From Leptolinea sp964446955 (lineage in GTDB: Bacteria > Chloroflexota > Anaerolineae > Anaerolineales > Anaerolineaceae), in assembly GCA_964446955.1 (NCBI GenBank), contig CAYUQJ010000001.1:62001-126000 (forward strand): a DNA stretch of 64,000 nt, written 5' to 3'. Numbering within the stretch: position 1 is the first letter of the stretch; every line of letters begins with the position of its first letter. The notes below the pieces were generated by a model that was not told the DNA's origin, did not search any database, and was given only the letters and a program-made list of their open reading frames with translations. The position numbers and the translations under genes are program-made. Positions 6,754-16,314 of the stretch are shown piece by piece.

Positions 6754-8526
6754 ATGTTTCAAATTGAACAAACAACCGTAGAAAAGCGTGTTTTTGAATA
6801 CTTCAACAAATTAGATCTGGATGTAAAAACGATACAATGGAATTGGATTCCGTTCAGTGGGCATTGGGGAATATCCATGTCGTTCTTTCAGGCTGCTGCT
6901 ATGGAAGCCCGCAAAGGCAAGGGCGGAAATGTGAATCAACGGGCTGCCGAGATGGCGGCTGAGGCCGCGGTGGCTATACTTCAGGCTGATGGTACTCCGC
7001 CTGCCGGTTTTGAAAAAGTCGAAGCCGTCAAGGGTTATCTGAACCTGTATTTTTCAACGTTCAGTTTCGCCAACCGGGTGATCGGTACGGTGCTTTCAGA
7101 AAAAGAAAAATTTGGACAATGTGATCCGCTAAAACAACGCGTAATGGTTGAGTTTTCACAACCAAATACGCACAAAGCTTTTCATGTAGGCCATTTACGC
7201 AATGTGATACTGGGTAATTCCGTTTGCAATATACTTGCGGCAGCCGGTTATGAAGTTGTCCGCGCGAATTATATTGGCGATATTGGGTTGCATGTCATTA
7301 AATGGATGTGGAACTATCTTTCCTATCACAAGGGGGAACAACCCGGTGAAGACCGGCACCGCTGGATGACAGGTCTTTATACCGAAGCAGACAGGCGGTA
7401 TAACGATGACCCTGAAGCTGAGCCGCAGGTCCGTGCTTTGTTTGCCCAATGGGATGCCAATGACCCCGAGTTATTGGAATTGTGGAAACAAACACGCCAA
7501 TGGTCATTGGAAGGATTTGACCAGATATACGACACATTAGGCGTATCGTTCGATCACTATTATTATGAAAGTGAAGTTGAAGGCACTGGCAAGGAATTTG
7601 TTGAAAGGATGATCAAAATGGGCATAGCCCGTGATGAACGTCCGGATGGTGCAGTGATCGTTCCACTGGATGAGTTGGCCGGAACCAAAGAAAAGTACCG
7701 TGTACTGGTTGTATTGCGATCAGATGGAACCTCTCTCTATTCCACCAAGGACCTGCCTCTCGCGGTTAAAAAGTTCGAACAATACGATCTCGATCAGTCC
7801 ATTTATGTTGTCGATGTCCGGCAGTCACTATACCTGCAGCAAATTTACAAAACCCTAGAATTTATGGGCTACGATTTCGCGAAAAAGTGTTATCACCTGG
7901 CTTACGAGATCGTAAATTTGCCGGGGAATGTGACCATGTCATCACGCGATGGTACGGTTGTTTTATTGGAAGATTTGATCACAGAAGCGACGTCACGTGC
8001 CTTAAAGATTGTAAATGATAAGAATCCTGATCTTTCACCGGATGATCAGCAAAAGGTCGCGCGTATGGTTGCTCTGGGTGCGATCAAGTATTCCATGTTA
8101 TCACGTGACAATACCAAGATCGTTACATTTGATTGGGAAACAGCGCTTACTTTCGAGGGGCAGGCAGCTCCATACATACAGTACGCGTTTGTTCGCGCGA
8201 ACAGCATTTTGCGCAAGGTTGGTCAGGTAATTCCGGCTGGCTCAAACAAGACATTTGACCTGGCACCACAGGAAGTGCAATTGATCGACTTGATCTCCCG
8301 GTTTAGTAATGAAGTCAAGCGGTCTGCTGCAGAATACAAACCTATGCTGTTGGCCAATTATGCCTTCACTTTAGCCCAATCATTCAATGATTTCTACAAT
8401 ACCTGTCCGGTTCTCACGGCTGAAGGCGATATTCGCGATTTTCGGCTACGTCTGACCGCGGCCGCGCGACAGGCCATACACAATTGTTTATCCCTTCTGG
8501 GGGTTGAATCCCCTGAAGTGATGTAA
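6754..8526 (+). CDS. argS: Arginyl-tRNA synthetase
   Basis: A 590-residue class Ia synthetase that charges tRNA-Arg with arginine. The N-terminal additional domain fills residues 1-125. The HIGH-type signature is in PNTHKAFHVGHLRN (HVGH at about 142-145). The KMSKS-like loop is the degenerate MSSRDGTVV near residue 395, as in many ArgRS enzymes lacking the canonical second Lys. The C-terminal DALR-type anticodon-binding helical domain (about 460-590) includes GQAAPYIQYAFVRANSILRK. Length is normal for the family. It is the first gene of a plus-strand run leading to obgE and nadD. Confidence 0.96.
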   Translation: MFQIEQTTVEKRVFEYFNKLDLDVKTIQWNWIPFSGHWGISMSFFQAAAMEARKGKGGNVNQRAAEMAAEAAVAILQADGTPPAGFEKVEAVKGYLNLYFSTFSFANRVIGTVLSEKEKFGQCDPLKQRVMVEFSQPNTHKAFHVGHLRNVILGNSVCNILAAAGYEVVRANYIGDIGLHVIKWMWNYLSYHKGEQPGEDRHRWMTGLYTEADRRYNDDPEAEPQVRALFAQWDANDPELLELWKQTRQWSLEGFDQIYDTLGVSFDHYYYESEVEGTGKEFVERMIKMGIARDERPDGAVIVPLDELAGTKEKYRVLVVLRSDGTSLYSTKDLPLAVKKFEQYDLDQSIYVVDVRQSLYLQQIYKTLEFMGYDFAKKCYHLAYEIVNLPGNVTMSSRDGTVVLLEDLITEATSRALKIVNDKNPDLSPDDQQKVARMVALGAIKYSMLSRDNTKIVTFDWETALTFEGQAAPYIQYAFVRANSILRKVGQVIPAGSNKTFDLAPQEVQLIDLISRFSNEVKRSAAEYKPMLLANYAFTLAQSFNDFYNTCPVLTAEGDIRDFRLRLTAAARQAIHNCLSLLGVESPEVM

Positions 8527-8556
8527 TCTAACCCATCTCCAAGGAGAAACGATCGA

Positions 8557-9879
8557 ATGGCTGGAACAAGAACGTTGATTATGGGAGCAGCGGGGCGGGA
8601 TTTTCACAATTTCAATGTGTTCTTCCGTGATAATCCTGAATATGATGTAGTTGCTTTCACTGCGACGCAAATTCCAAATATTGAAGGCCGCAAGTATCCG
8701 ACGGAATTGGCCGGGAAGCTTTACCCGGCGGGTATACCGATCTACCCCGAAAGCGAACTGGTAGATCTTATTAAAAGACTTAATGTCGCACTGGTTATTT
8801 TTGCGTATAGCGATGTGCCTCATGATGTCGTTATGCACAAAGCATCAACCGTATTGGCTGCTGGAGCAGATTTCCGCCTGATGGGTATGAGAACTACCCA
8901 GGTAAAATCGACCAAACCGGTGGTTTCGGTTTGCGCGGTGCGGACCGGTTCTGGAAAGAGCCAGACTACCCGCCGTGTATCCCTTATTCTTCGGGATATG
9001 GGTTACAAGGTTGCGGCAATCCGGCATCCCATGCCCTATGGTGATCTTGTCAAGCAGAAAGTCCAGCGGTACGCGACGTATGCTGATCTGGACAAACACG
9101 AATGCACTATCGAAGAACGGGAAGAATATGAACCGCATCTTGATAATGGTGTGATCGTTTATGCTGGAGTGGATTACGAAGCTATTTTGAGGCAGGCTGA
9201 ACAGGAAGTGGATATCATCCTGTGGGATGGTGGAAATAATGACTTTTCCTTTTACGTACCAGATCTGAACATTGTTGTTGCCGATCCCCATCGACCGGGT
9301 CATGAATACATGTATCATCCGGGTGAAACCAATGTGCGGGCAGCCGATGTGTTCGTAATCAATAAAGTAGATACGGCAGATCCACAGGCTGTCATTGAGG
9401 TTCGTGAACGACTAAACCAGCTCAATCCCAGGGCTGTGGTTATAGAGGCCGCGTCACCACTGTTCATTGAAGATCCCGGGGCTATCCGCGGAAAACGTGT
9501 TCTGGTTGTGGAAGATGGCCCGACATTAACCCACGGTGAAATGGCATATGGTGCTGGTTATGTGGCTGCCAAACGATTTGGAGCGGCTGAAATTGTGGAC
9601 CCACGCCCGTTTGCGGTTGGCGCGATAACAGAGACGTATCAAAAGTATCCGAAGACAGGACCCATTCTTCCGGCTATGGGTTATGGTGATGACATGATCC
9701 GTGACCTGGAAAAGACAATAGACCGTGCGGATGTGGATCTGGTGATCATCGGGACACCAATCGATTTGAATCGTGTTATGAAAATCAAGAAACCTAATCA
9801 GCGTGTTCGATATGAGCTACAGGAGATCGGGAAGCCGACCCTGGAAGATCTGTTGAAAGAAAAATTTGGTAATAAGTGA
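8557..9879 (+). CDS. COG2403-type GTPase, cyclic 2,3-diphosphoglycerate synthetase-like
   Basis: A 440-residue protein related to archaeal cyclic 2,3-diphosphoglycerate synthetase and COG2403 GTPases. The N-terminal 120 residues form a Rossmann-like region (LIMGAAGRDFHNFNVFFRD). A P-loop follows in CAVRTGSGKSQTTRR (about 131-145), then DIILWDGGNNDFSFY and FVINKVDTAD as the guanine-specificity type N-K-x-D. The archaeal enzyme makes a solute from 2,3-bisphosphoglycerate; the bacterial homologues are mostly untested, so the reaction here is uncertain. It has AAGGAG before its ATG and overlaps the obgE start by four bases (GTGA), suggesting coupling. Confidence 0.75.
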   Translation: MAGTRTLIMGAAGRDFHNFNVFFRDNPEYDVVAFTATQIPNIEGRKYPTELAGKLYPAGIPIYPESELVDLIKRLNVALVIFAYSDVPHDVVMHKASTVLAAGADFRLMGMRTTQVKSTKPVVSVCAVRTGSGKSQTTRRVSLILRDMGYKVAAIRHPMPYGDLVKQKVQRYATYADLDKHECTIEEREEYEPHLDNGVIVYAGVDYEAILRQAEQEVDIILWDGGNNDFSFYVPDLNIVVADPHRPGHEYMYHPGETNVRAADVFVINKVDTADPQAVIEVRERLNQLNPRAVVIEAASPLFIEDPGAIRGKRVLVVEDGPTLTHGEMAYGAGYVAAKRFGAAEIVDPRPFAVGAITETYQKYPKTGPILPAMGYGDDMIRDLEKTIDRADVDLVIIGTPIDLNRVMKIKKPNQRVRYELQEIGKPTLEDLLKEKFGNK

Positions 9880-11135
9880 TTGATGAAGCAGAGATTTATG
9901 TGAGAAGTGGTCGCGGTGGAGATGGCATGGTCCATTTCCACCGTGAAAAATACGTCAACCGGGGCGGACCGGATGGTGGTGATGGTGGCCGCGGCGGTGA
10001 TGTGATCTTTGAGGTGAAACCGACCATGAATACCCTGTCGGTGTTTCATCACAACATGAAGTATATTGCCCGTGATGGAAAGGGCGGTGGCCCCAATAAC
10101 ATGACCGGGAGATCCGCCGATAACCTTGTCGTGCCAGTTCCTCCGGGAACAGTCGTATATAACGTCGACACAGGAAAGATGCTGGGTGATATGGTTGACC
10201 CGGGGCAGCAATTGGTGATCGCCAAAGGTGGGCGTGGCGGACGGGGAAATCAGCATTTTGCTACAGCCCGAAACCAGGCTCCCCGAACCGGTGAACGGGG
10301 CGAACCGGCTGAGGAATTCAATATCCGATTGGAGCTCAAGTTGATGGCAGATGTTGGGTTGGTCGGGCTGCCGAACGCTGGAAAATCAAGTTTTCTGGCT
10401 GCTGTCACGAACGCGGACCCAAAAATCGCGGATTATCCTTTTACCACCCTGGAACCGGCGCTGGGAGTCGCGCAGATCGATCTCGATCACTCACTGGTCA
10501 TAGCGGATATCCCCGGGTTGGTTGAGGGTGCCCATAATGGGGTTGGCCTCGGATTTACTTTTCTGCGCCACATACAGCGCAATCGTGTGCTTATTCACAT
10601 GATCGATGGATTAGCGGAGGATCCGCTGGCAGATTATTCCCAGATCAACAATGAACTTGCTCTTTTCGATCCAAAATTAGGCGTGAAACCACAGGTTGTT
10701 GTCATTAACAAAATTGACCTATCCGAAGTCAAAGAACGTCTTCCATGGATTAAGTCCAGTTTCAAGAAAGCAGGAATACAGGTAATGTCGATCTCGGCAT
10801 TGGCCCGAACCAATGTCATGGACGTACTAAAGAAGGTCCAGGAATTGCTTCAGGAAGCACCCGAACCTGAACCGGTAGAGATGGAATTGCCAGTTTATAA
10901 ACCGGAAGAGGACCGTTATGAATTCAATATTGAACACATCCCTGAAGGCTGGCGGGTCTCCGGTAAAGGAATAGAGCGGGCAGCCGCCATGACATTGTGG
11001 GAGCATGAGGGTTCAATTCGCCGTTTTCAACGGTTGATGGAGAAGATCGGTCTTGACGACGCGCTGCGTGAAGCCGGAGTTGAGGAGGGTGATACTGTTT
11101 TCATTTCAGATTATGAACTGGAATGGCAGGATTAA
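9876..11135 (+). CDS. obgE: Obg-family GTPase (ribosome assembly)
   Basis: A 419-residue Obg GTPase that binds the 50S subunit during assembly and stress. The Gly-rich Obg domain (residues 1-155) has GGDGGRGGDV and KGGRGGRGNQHFATA. The G domain (about 157-325) has GLPNAGKSS (G1), DIPGLVEGA (G3) and NKID (G4). The C-terminal OCT domain (about 345-419) includes IPEGWRVSGKGIERAAAMT. The start is GTG, overlapping the upstream gene stop in GTGA. Co-occurrence with nadD is common in bacteria. Confidence 0.96.
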   Translation: MIDEAEIYVRSGRGGDGMVHFHREKYVNRGGPDGGDGGRGGDVIFEVKPTMNTLSVFHHNMKYIARDGKGGGPNNMTGRSADNLVVPVPPGTVVYNVDTGKMLGDMVDPGQQLVIAKGGRGGRGNQHFATARNQAPRTGERGEPAEEFNIRLELKLMADVGLVGLPNAGKSSFLAAVTNADPKIADYPFTTLEPALGVAQIDLDHSLVIADIPGLVEGAHNGVGLGFTFLRHIQRNRVLIHMIDGLAEDPLADYSQINNELALFDPKLGVKPQVVVINKIDLSEVKERLPWIKSSFKKAGIQVMSISALARTNVMDVLKKVQELLQEAPEPEPVEMELPVYKPEEDRYEFNIEHIPEGWRVSGKGIERAAAMTLWEHEGSIRRFQRLMEKIGLDDALREAGVEEGDTVFISDYELEWQD

Positions 11136-11137
11136 AT

Positions 11138-11737
11138 ATGCCTCGCATCGGCCTGTTTGGAGGAACTTTTGACCCGCCTCATCTAGGCCATATGATTGTT
11201 GCCGCAGAAGCACTGGACAGCCTCCGTCTGGACAGAGTTATATGGCTTCTCACGCCGCAATCACCGTTGAAAAATGGGCGGGTGATATCACCTGCGGACG
11301 AACGGGTGGAGCTTCTCAAGGCTGCCTTATATAACACATCAGGTTTTGAATTATCACTGGTAGATGTGAACCGGGAACCGCCATATTACGCGGTTGATAC
11401 TGTCCACATAATAAAAAAAGAAAATCCCAACACAGAACTGATCTATATTATGGGCGGAGATTCTTTGCAGAGCTTACCGGCCTGGTATCGGGCGGAAGAG
11501 TTGGTTCTTACCCTGGACGGGATCGGGGTTTATGACAGACCGGGTTCAAAATATGACATCGATGAACTTGACAGAAAAATCCCTGGAATAAAGGCAAAAG
11601 TAACGTGTTTTAATGCTCCACAAATAGAGATCTCTTCTGCCGACATTCGCCGGCGAATAAGTGAAGGACGGACATTCCGATTTTTCCTGAAATCAGGTGT
11701 CTATGATCTAATCGAATCGAGAAAGTACTACAGATAA
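11138..11737 (+). CDS. nadD: Nicotinate-nucleotide adenylyltransferase
   Basis: A 199-residue nucleotidyltransferase that joins nicotinate mononucleotide and ATP to deamido-NAD in NAD synthesis. Seen: GLFGGTFDPPHLGHM carrying the (T/H)xGH-type motif, WLLTPQSPLKN, YIMGGDSLQSLPAWYR, and the C-terminal ISSADIRRRISEG (the ISSTxIR motif). I chose the ATG at 11138, with AGGA six bases upstream; an in-frame ATG at 11123 would overlap obgE. It follows obgE by two bases and precedes an MFS gene by four. Confidence 0.94.
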   Translation: MPRIGLFGGTFDPPHLGHMIVAAEALDSLRLDRVIWLLTPQSPLKNGRVISPADERVELLKAALYNTSGFELSLVDVNREPPYYAVDTVHIIKKENPNTELIYIMGGDSLQSLPAWYRAEELVLTLDGIGVYDRPGSKYDIDELDRKIPGIKAKVTCFNAPQIEISSADIRRRISEGRTFRFFLKSGVYDLIESRKYYR

Positions 11738-11741
11738 TTTT

Positions 11742-12932
11742 ATGGAAAACACCGCTGCCCAATCACCCCGGGGATTATTCGGGGATCGTATCCTTAATTC
11801 CCTGGTCATGGGGCACTTCATTGTTGACTTGCTGGGTGGTCAGCGATCGCTTGTCCTGGCGATGCTCAGTATCATGCTTGGATTATCCAATTATGGGCTG
11901 GGGATAATGACAACAGTGTATGTGGTTTCCGGTGCGTTGGCGCAGCCTCTATTCGGTTATATATCAGACAGGTTTGGTGTCCGGTGGGTGGCTGCAGGTG
12001 GCATTATATGGATGGGAATCTTTTATTCGATTGCCCTTTTCTTCCCGGGATGGCCGGCAGTCGGGCTTCTCGTGCTGGCGAGCATCGCGTCAGGCGCATT
12101 CCATCCTGCCGGTACCATGGAAGCCTCCATATCCGGCCGGGATCGCATGAATGGCCGCGAAGCGACATCCACCTCATTGTTCTTCCTTTTCGGTCAGATG
12201 GGTTTTGGGATTGGTCCAATGATAGGCGGCCCACTTCTCAGTATATTTGGTTTCCCTGGTTTACTGCTGATGACAATTTTTACGTTACCAATCGGCCTAT
12301 TTAATGCCCGGGAACTTAAACAACTGAATTATGTCAAACCCGTAATTCCAAAAGTTGAACAATCGGGACAAAAATTTTCCATTACCCGGTCACTCTTGTT
12401 GCTGACCGGGGTTGCCGCATTTCAGGCATGGACACAATCGAGTATCACCGCTTACATGCCCCGCTATCTGGCTGATTTGCAGATATCTCCTTCGGTATAT
12501 GGGGTCATCATCGGCTTATTTACAGCAGGTTCAGCCATCGGTTGTATGATCGGTGGCGATATGGCAGACAAGATCGGGAAGAACAAGGTTATCGCCGGCA
12601 GTTTACTTTTGTCCACCATTCCATTGGGATTGATCGCTCTTACCGGTTATACTCTTTGGCTTTATCCATTGATGTTCCTGGCTGGAGGGCTAACCGGGGG
12701 GGCATACAGCGTTATTGTTGTACAGGCACAAAAAGTAATACCGGGCGGAAAAGGTATGGCAGCCGGTCTTACCCTGTGTTTTATTTTCTCATCAGGAGCA
12801 ATCGGGACCATGTTTACCGGTTTACTTGCCGATTATTCGGGCTATCAGGCGGTATTTGCTCTTACAACGTTCCTGGCTATGGCTGGCGGATTTCTAGGAT
12901 TACTACTTGGCAGGGAAGCGGTGTCTACCTGA
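11742..12932 (+). CDS. MFS transporter, fosmidomycin-resistance (Fsr)-like
   Basis: A 396-residue polytopic membrane protein with about 12 predicted helices in two halves. The opening (VMGHFIVDLLGGQRSLVL) and loop GYISDRFGVRW (MFS motif A) fit the Fsr-like branch of the major facilitator superfamily. The second half repeats the pattern (GGDMADKIGKNKVIAG). Such proteins export small drugs or metabolites by proton antiport; the substrate cannot be told from sequence. It begins four bases after nadD, so it may share its transcript, although no strong ribosome site is visible. Confidence 0.85.
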   Translation: MENTAAQSPRGLFGDRILNSLVMGHFIVDLLGGQRSLVLAMLSIMLGLSNYGLGIMTTVYVVSGALAQPLFGYISDRFGVRWVAAGGIIWMGIFYSIALFFPGWPAVGLLVLASIASGAFHPAGTMEASISGRDRMNGREATSTSLFFLFGQMGFGIGPMIGGPLLSIFGFPGLLLMTIFTLPIGLFNARELKQLNYVKPVIPKVEQSGQKFSITRSLLLLTGVAAFQAWTQSSITAYMPRYLADLQISPSVYGVIIGLFTAGSAIGCMIGGDMADKIGKNKVIAGSLLLSTIPLGLIALTGYTLWLYPLMFLAGGLTGGAYSVIVVQAQKVIPGGKGMAAGLTLCFIFSSGAIGTMFTGLLADYSGYQAVFALTTFLAMAGGFLGLLLGREAVST

Positions 12933-12946
12933 AATTCAACGCTTGA

Positions 12947-14050
12947 TTATTCATCCATTTGGAACGTATGGTAGGAATTGATACAAGGGTTCCCCCAGGC
13001 GACATGCATCTGACGGGCTGTAAGATCCATCACCAGACTGGTTATGGTCTTTTCTCTGGTCATGGGATTCGTGTCATCCATCGCGTGATTGCAAATGGAA
13101 TCGGGATGGTTGATATGATCGCGTAATATGGTTTGCAGCGTTTGTGCAGTATGCAGTTTTGTCTGTTCCAGTAGACGGCGGGCCCGAAAATAGCGGACGC
13201 GGGTACTGATTAGTTCATCCGGTTCGTCTTCAACTGCCTGCATTCCCCGATCCAGATAATGATTCGTGTGGGCAATGATGTTGTTTTCTGCGTACAGTAA
13301 GGCAAAATTACGAGCTGAAACCTCGACATTGTACATTTCACCGCTCTCGTGCGCGATCAAATGGTTGTACCCGGCAGCCCGGAGAGGAGCCAGTGTATGG
13401 CGGATGGCTTCGGCTGGATTACGGGCGGTGAGCACAGCGCGAGAGACGATAACACGGGGAATACCGATGCGGCTGTCAGAAGGATAGACGGAATCGCAAC
13501 ATTGGGCGATACCCGCGGAATTAAAACCAATATTCGGAAGCAAACCTCCATAGGTCATGGCAAGAAAAGCCGGCTCGTCGTCCGGGGTGGCATGGACTAT
13601 AAATACATCCACTTCATCTTCAGGAACCCAGTCTTCGTTGTGCCCGAGTAAAACGTGTCCGTTGGCCGTTCGTTGTTCATTGACACCGATGCTGGTGCAT
13701 TTCGTCAAATGCAGGGCATCGGTTGTGACAGCTTCCATGGCATTCAGGACAACAAGATCATTGAAGGGAACGTCTGCCCCTTCTGCAATTCCAACGATCT
13801 CTTCCACTAAGTTAGGGTATCGTTCCTGCGCGAAGGGAAGGTACTTGCGTGCCTGGATTTCTGCTCCTTCCCAGGTTAATTGAAGCGTATCATATGCCTT
13901 TGCGAGAAGGTTTTTCGCATTTTCCAAGCTATGTTTTACCTGCGCGGCAGATTTCGAGCCGATTTGTTGTCCCATTTCGCGGTGATTGCCAGAGACACGA
14001 ATATAGTAAGGAGGGGATGTGTGTTTTTTGGTGAATTCTTCTGTATTCAT
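12947..14050 (-). CDS. C45-family autoproteolytic acyltransferase/hydrolase
   Basis: A 367-residue Ntn-hydrolase of the C45 (acyl-CoA:6-aminopenicillanate acyltransferase-like) family. The predicted nucleophile is C118 in LHLTKCTSIGVNEQR, followed by HVLLGHNEDW, the family signature. These precursors self-cleave just before the Cys, giving small and large chains, and hydrolyse amide bonds of unknown bacterial substrates. The N-terminal prosegment includes GNHREMGQQIG. The gene is convergent with the MFS gene (14 bases between stops) and lacks a clear ribosome site at its ATG. Confidence 0.85.
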   Translation of the reverse strand: MNTEEFTKKHTSPPYYIRVSGNHREMGQQIGSKSAAQVKHSLENAKNLLAKAYDTLQLTWEGAEIQARKYLPFAQERYPNLVEEIVGIAEGADVPFNDLVVLNAMEAVTTDALHLTKCTSIGVNEQRTANGHVLLGHNEDWVPEDEVDVFIVHATPDDEPAFLAMTYGGLLPNIGFNSAGIAQCCDSVYPSDSRIGIPRVIVSRAVLTARNPAEAIRHTLAPLRAAGYNHLIAHESGEMYNVEVSARNFALLYAENNIIAHTNHYLDRGMQAVEDEPDELISTRVRYFRARRLLEQTKLHTAQTLQTILRDHINHPDSICNHAMDDTNPMTREKTITSLVMDLTARQMHVAWGNPCINSYHTFQMDE

Positions 14051-14120
14051 GGAACAATGATAACGGTTGATAGCTACTTAAGCAAGCTGACTGATCTGAA
14101 TCAATACTTAATAGAAAAAT

Positions 14121-14155
14121 TTAAAAAAAACAACCGGGGTAAACATTCACCCGGT
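14121..14155 (-). terminator. Intrinsic terminator of the sigma/bactofilin operon
   Basis: On the minus strand CAACCGGG pairs with CCCGGTTG (14148-14155 with 14129-14136) and is followed by eight T. It lies 28 bases after the toast-rack lipoprotein stop. Confidence 0.85.
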
Positions 14156-14183
14156 TGCTTCTTCGTATTTTCAAACACTATTT

Positions 14184-15056
14184 TTACAGCGAGTTGTTTT
14201 CCTGTGATATCAGTTCCAGATTTCCAACCCCCATGTCAATGTCGATCTCAAGACTGGGACCTGATGATGAAAGTGTCCGATATTCATTGGAATTCACAGT
14301 CCACGTACCCTTCAATGAAACATTATTCACACCACCCGAGAGTGTTACAGAGGCATTCATGTCGGACGGGATGATGATCTTCATGTTGCTCAGTCCAGTT
14401 TTGATGGAAACTTCCGCGTCGTGCTGTAGATCGCCATTGAAATCGAGTATGTATGAGCCGGCACCACTGTCAAAAACCATCTCTTTGAAATTGGCATTGG
14501 CCAGATTGACCAATTCGACCTGTGATGCTCCCGTGCTGTATTTCAAAGAATCCATCATCACTTTATTGGGGGAGTTGAATGTTATTTTGGAGTTTGACGC
14601 CCCGTCATCAATGGTCAATTTGCTCAGTTGGACGTTTCCGATCTGAATATCACTTTCGTACGCACCTGCGTCAATATCCAATTCCAACGGCTTGCTGGTT
14701 CCCAGTAATAAATTCCATTCATTGATCAAATTACCGGAAGGGATGGTAAACGATTGGTCGTTATTCCCCTGGGAAATCGTCACCCGCTCATCCGATCGGT
14801 CTATAGTAGGCTGCCAGTTGGCAATATTTGTTTTAATCTCACCAGCCACAAGATCCGTGCCGCCATCTGAAATATTCAGCGTTCCTGCCCCCATTTTTAA
14901 GACCAATTCCGCTGGACTGTCTGCTTCAGGGTAAGGCTCTTCAATCGTGGTTGTCGTCTCCGGGCCTGTCTTGATCTGGGGTGTTTGGATCGTGATATTG
15001 CAAGCCAGGGAGCTGAGTGCCACGATGAGTAAAGCAAGTAGTATATTTTTTTTCAT
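14184..15056 (-). CDS. Toast-rack (LiaF/DUF2154-like) lipoprotein
   Basis: A 290-residue predicted lipoprotein with signal peptide and lipobox LSSLACN (lipidated C19). The remainder is beta-rich, with repeated short strands such as LVLKMGAGTLNISDGG, LELDIDAGAYESDI and LEIDIDMGVGNLEL, the toast-rack pattern seen in LiaF C-terminal and DUF4097-like proteins. Those domains appear as sensors or partners in envelope-stress systems. It is the last gene of a run starting with an ECF sigma factor and anti-sigma factor, which supports an envelope-stress role. No enzymatic motif is seen. Confidence 0.75.
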   Translation of the reverse strand: MKKNILLALLIVALSSLACNITIQTPQIKTGPETTTTIEEPYPEADSPAELVLKMGAGTLNISDGGTDLVAGEIKTNIANWQPTIDRSDERVTISQGNNDQSFTIPSGNLINEWNLLLGTSKPLELDIDAGAYESDIQIGNVQLSKLTIDDGASNSKITFNSPNKVMMDSLKYSTGASQVELVNLANANFKEMVFDSGAGSYILDFNGDLQHDAEVSIKTGLSNMKIIIPSDMNASVTLSGGVNNVSLKGTWTVNSNEYRTLSSSGPSLEIDIDMGVGNLELISQENNSL

Positions 15057-15084
15057 TCCCTATTGTCCCTTTTATACGAACCCG

Positions 15085-16314
15085 TCAGCCGGTTTTATTC
15101 CCGGATTTCGTGTCAGTATCAGATTTTGCTTTTCTTGTTCTGGCTTTAGGCTTTTTCTCTATTTCCGCAGATTCCGGAGAACTTTCTTCGGAAGGTTTTT
15201 CGTCTTTCTCATTCTTTGGTTTGTCTTTATCAACACTGTCCTCATTCACTTTGAGAGAATCCGGACTATCGGATGCAAAGATTGTATCGATGGTTACTTC
15301 TGGTTCATCACTGTGAAAATCGGATTGAACGGCAGTTGATTCCAAAGGCTTATCTGGATATGAGACTGTTACTTTCGGGATTCCAAAGGGTCTGTCCGGT
15401 CCCCGTGTACCGAAAACAGATATCACCACACCACCGGTGGCGATCAGGGTTACCAGGAAGGGAATGATCCATCCGACACATGGAATGACGCTGATGAGAG
15501 CTGAAACGATGGATAGCGTAAATGTTCCCAGTCCGGCACTCACAGCGGGCGCCCATTCAGATTTGAACAGCTTAGACATGCGGATTCCCAATTCGTATCC
15601 AATGGCGATCCAGCCAAAGAGCAATCCCAGGACGAAGATCACCACTGCCGCTATGCTGATAGGAATAAAGATCAGAGTGATCGCCAGAATGATGATCACA
15701 AAGGGCAGCAGGATCATGGTTAGAAGACCCACCCCGCAGGCAGTAAGCGGATTTTCAAGAATAATATTTTTGACGTTATCGGATTGGCGTGGGATAAACA
15801 GTAAAACAAGCACAGCCAGAAGCGAAATCACCAAAGCCTGGAGCAGACTGCCCAGAGCGTCACCTATGGGTTTGACAACTGCCGGAACGATCATTCGTGG
15901 ATAATCGGGTAACTGGACACCGGATTCGGATTGAGAGATGATCTTGCCGCGAATGATCGTGGAGTCAGATTTATCAACATTCGCACCGAATGTGGAAACA
16001 TCGCCCTGCACAACAGCCGAATCACCCAGGTTGATGGATCCACCCATTCCGTTGATCCCCCCGTTTATGATGCCATCGGCATATACACTGCCCCCGATGA
16101 CAACCACATTTCCGTTGACAGTGGAACCTTCTTCCAGGCTCACAGCACCGCCGAAAATGGAGAGGTTCCCATCGATCACTTCGTCTTCGTCAAGACGGAA
16201 AGTGCCGCCCATGATGAATTTGTCCCCATCATTGGATGAACTGGAGCATCCAGATAGGAGAAGTGATGCGAATACCGATAATAAAAGGAAAGTAATCAAT
16301 AATTTTTTATTCAT
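15085..16314 (-). CDS. Exported bactofilin-like polytopic lipoprotein
   Basis: A 409-residue protein with an N-terminal lipobox-type signal (LLSGCSS, C23). Residues about 33-130 are short beta repeats (MGGTFRLDEDEVIDGNLSI, GNVVVIGGSVYADG) resembling the bactofilin polymer-forming right-handed beta helix. Hydrophobic segments from about 155 to 300 suggest several membrane helices. The tail from about 335 is highly charged (Lys/Glu/Ser-rich). Classical bactofilins are cytoplasmic scaffolds; here the repeat domain follows an export signal, so it should lie outside the membrane. It is downstream of an ECF sigma/anti-sigma pair with an eight-base overlap. Confidence 0.7.
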   Translation of the reverse strand: MNKKLLITFLLLSVFASLLLSGCSSSSNDGDKFIMGGTFRLDEDEVIDGNLSIFGGAVSLEEGSTVNGNVVVIGGSVYADGIINGGINGMGGSINLGDSAVVQGDVSTFGANVDKSDSTIIRGKIISQSESGVQLPDYPRMIVPAVVKPIGDALGSLLQALVISLLAVLVLLFIPRQSDNVKNIILENPLTACGVGLLTMILLPFVIIILAITLIFIPISIAAVVIFVLGLLFGWIAIGYELGIRMSKLFKSEWAPAVSAGLGTFTLSIVSALISVIPCVGWIIPFLVTLIATGGVVISVFGTRGPDRPFGIPKVTVSYPDKPLESTAVQSDFHSDEPEVTIDTIFASDSPDSLKVNEDSVDKDKPKNEKDEKPSEESSPESAEIEKKPKARTRKAKSDTDTKSGNKTG

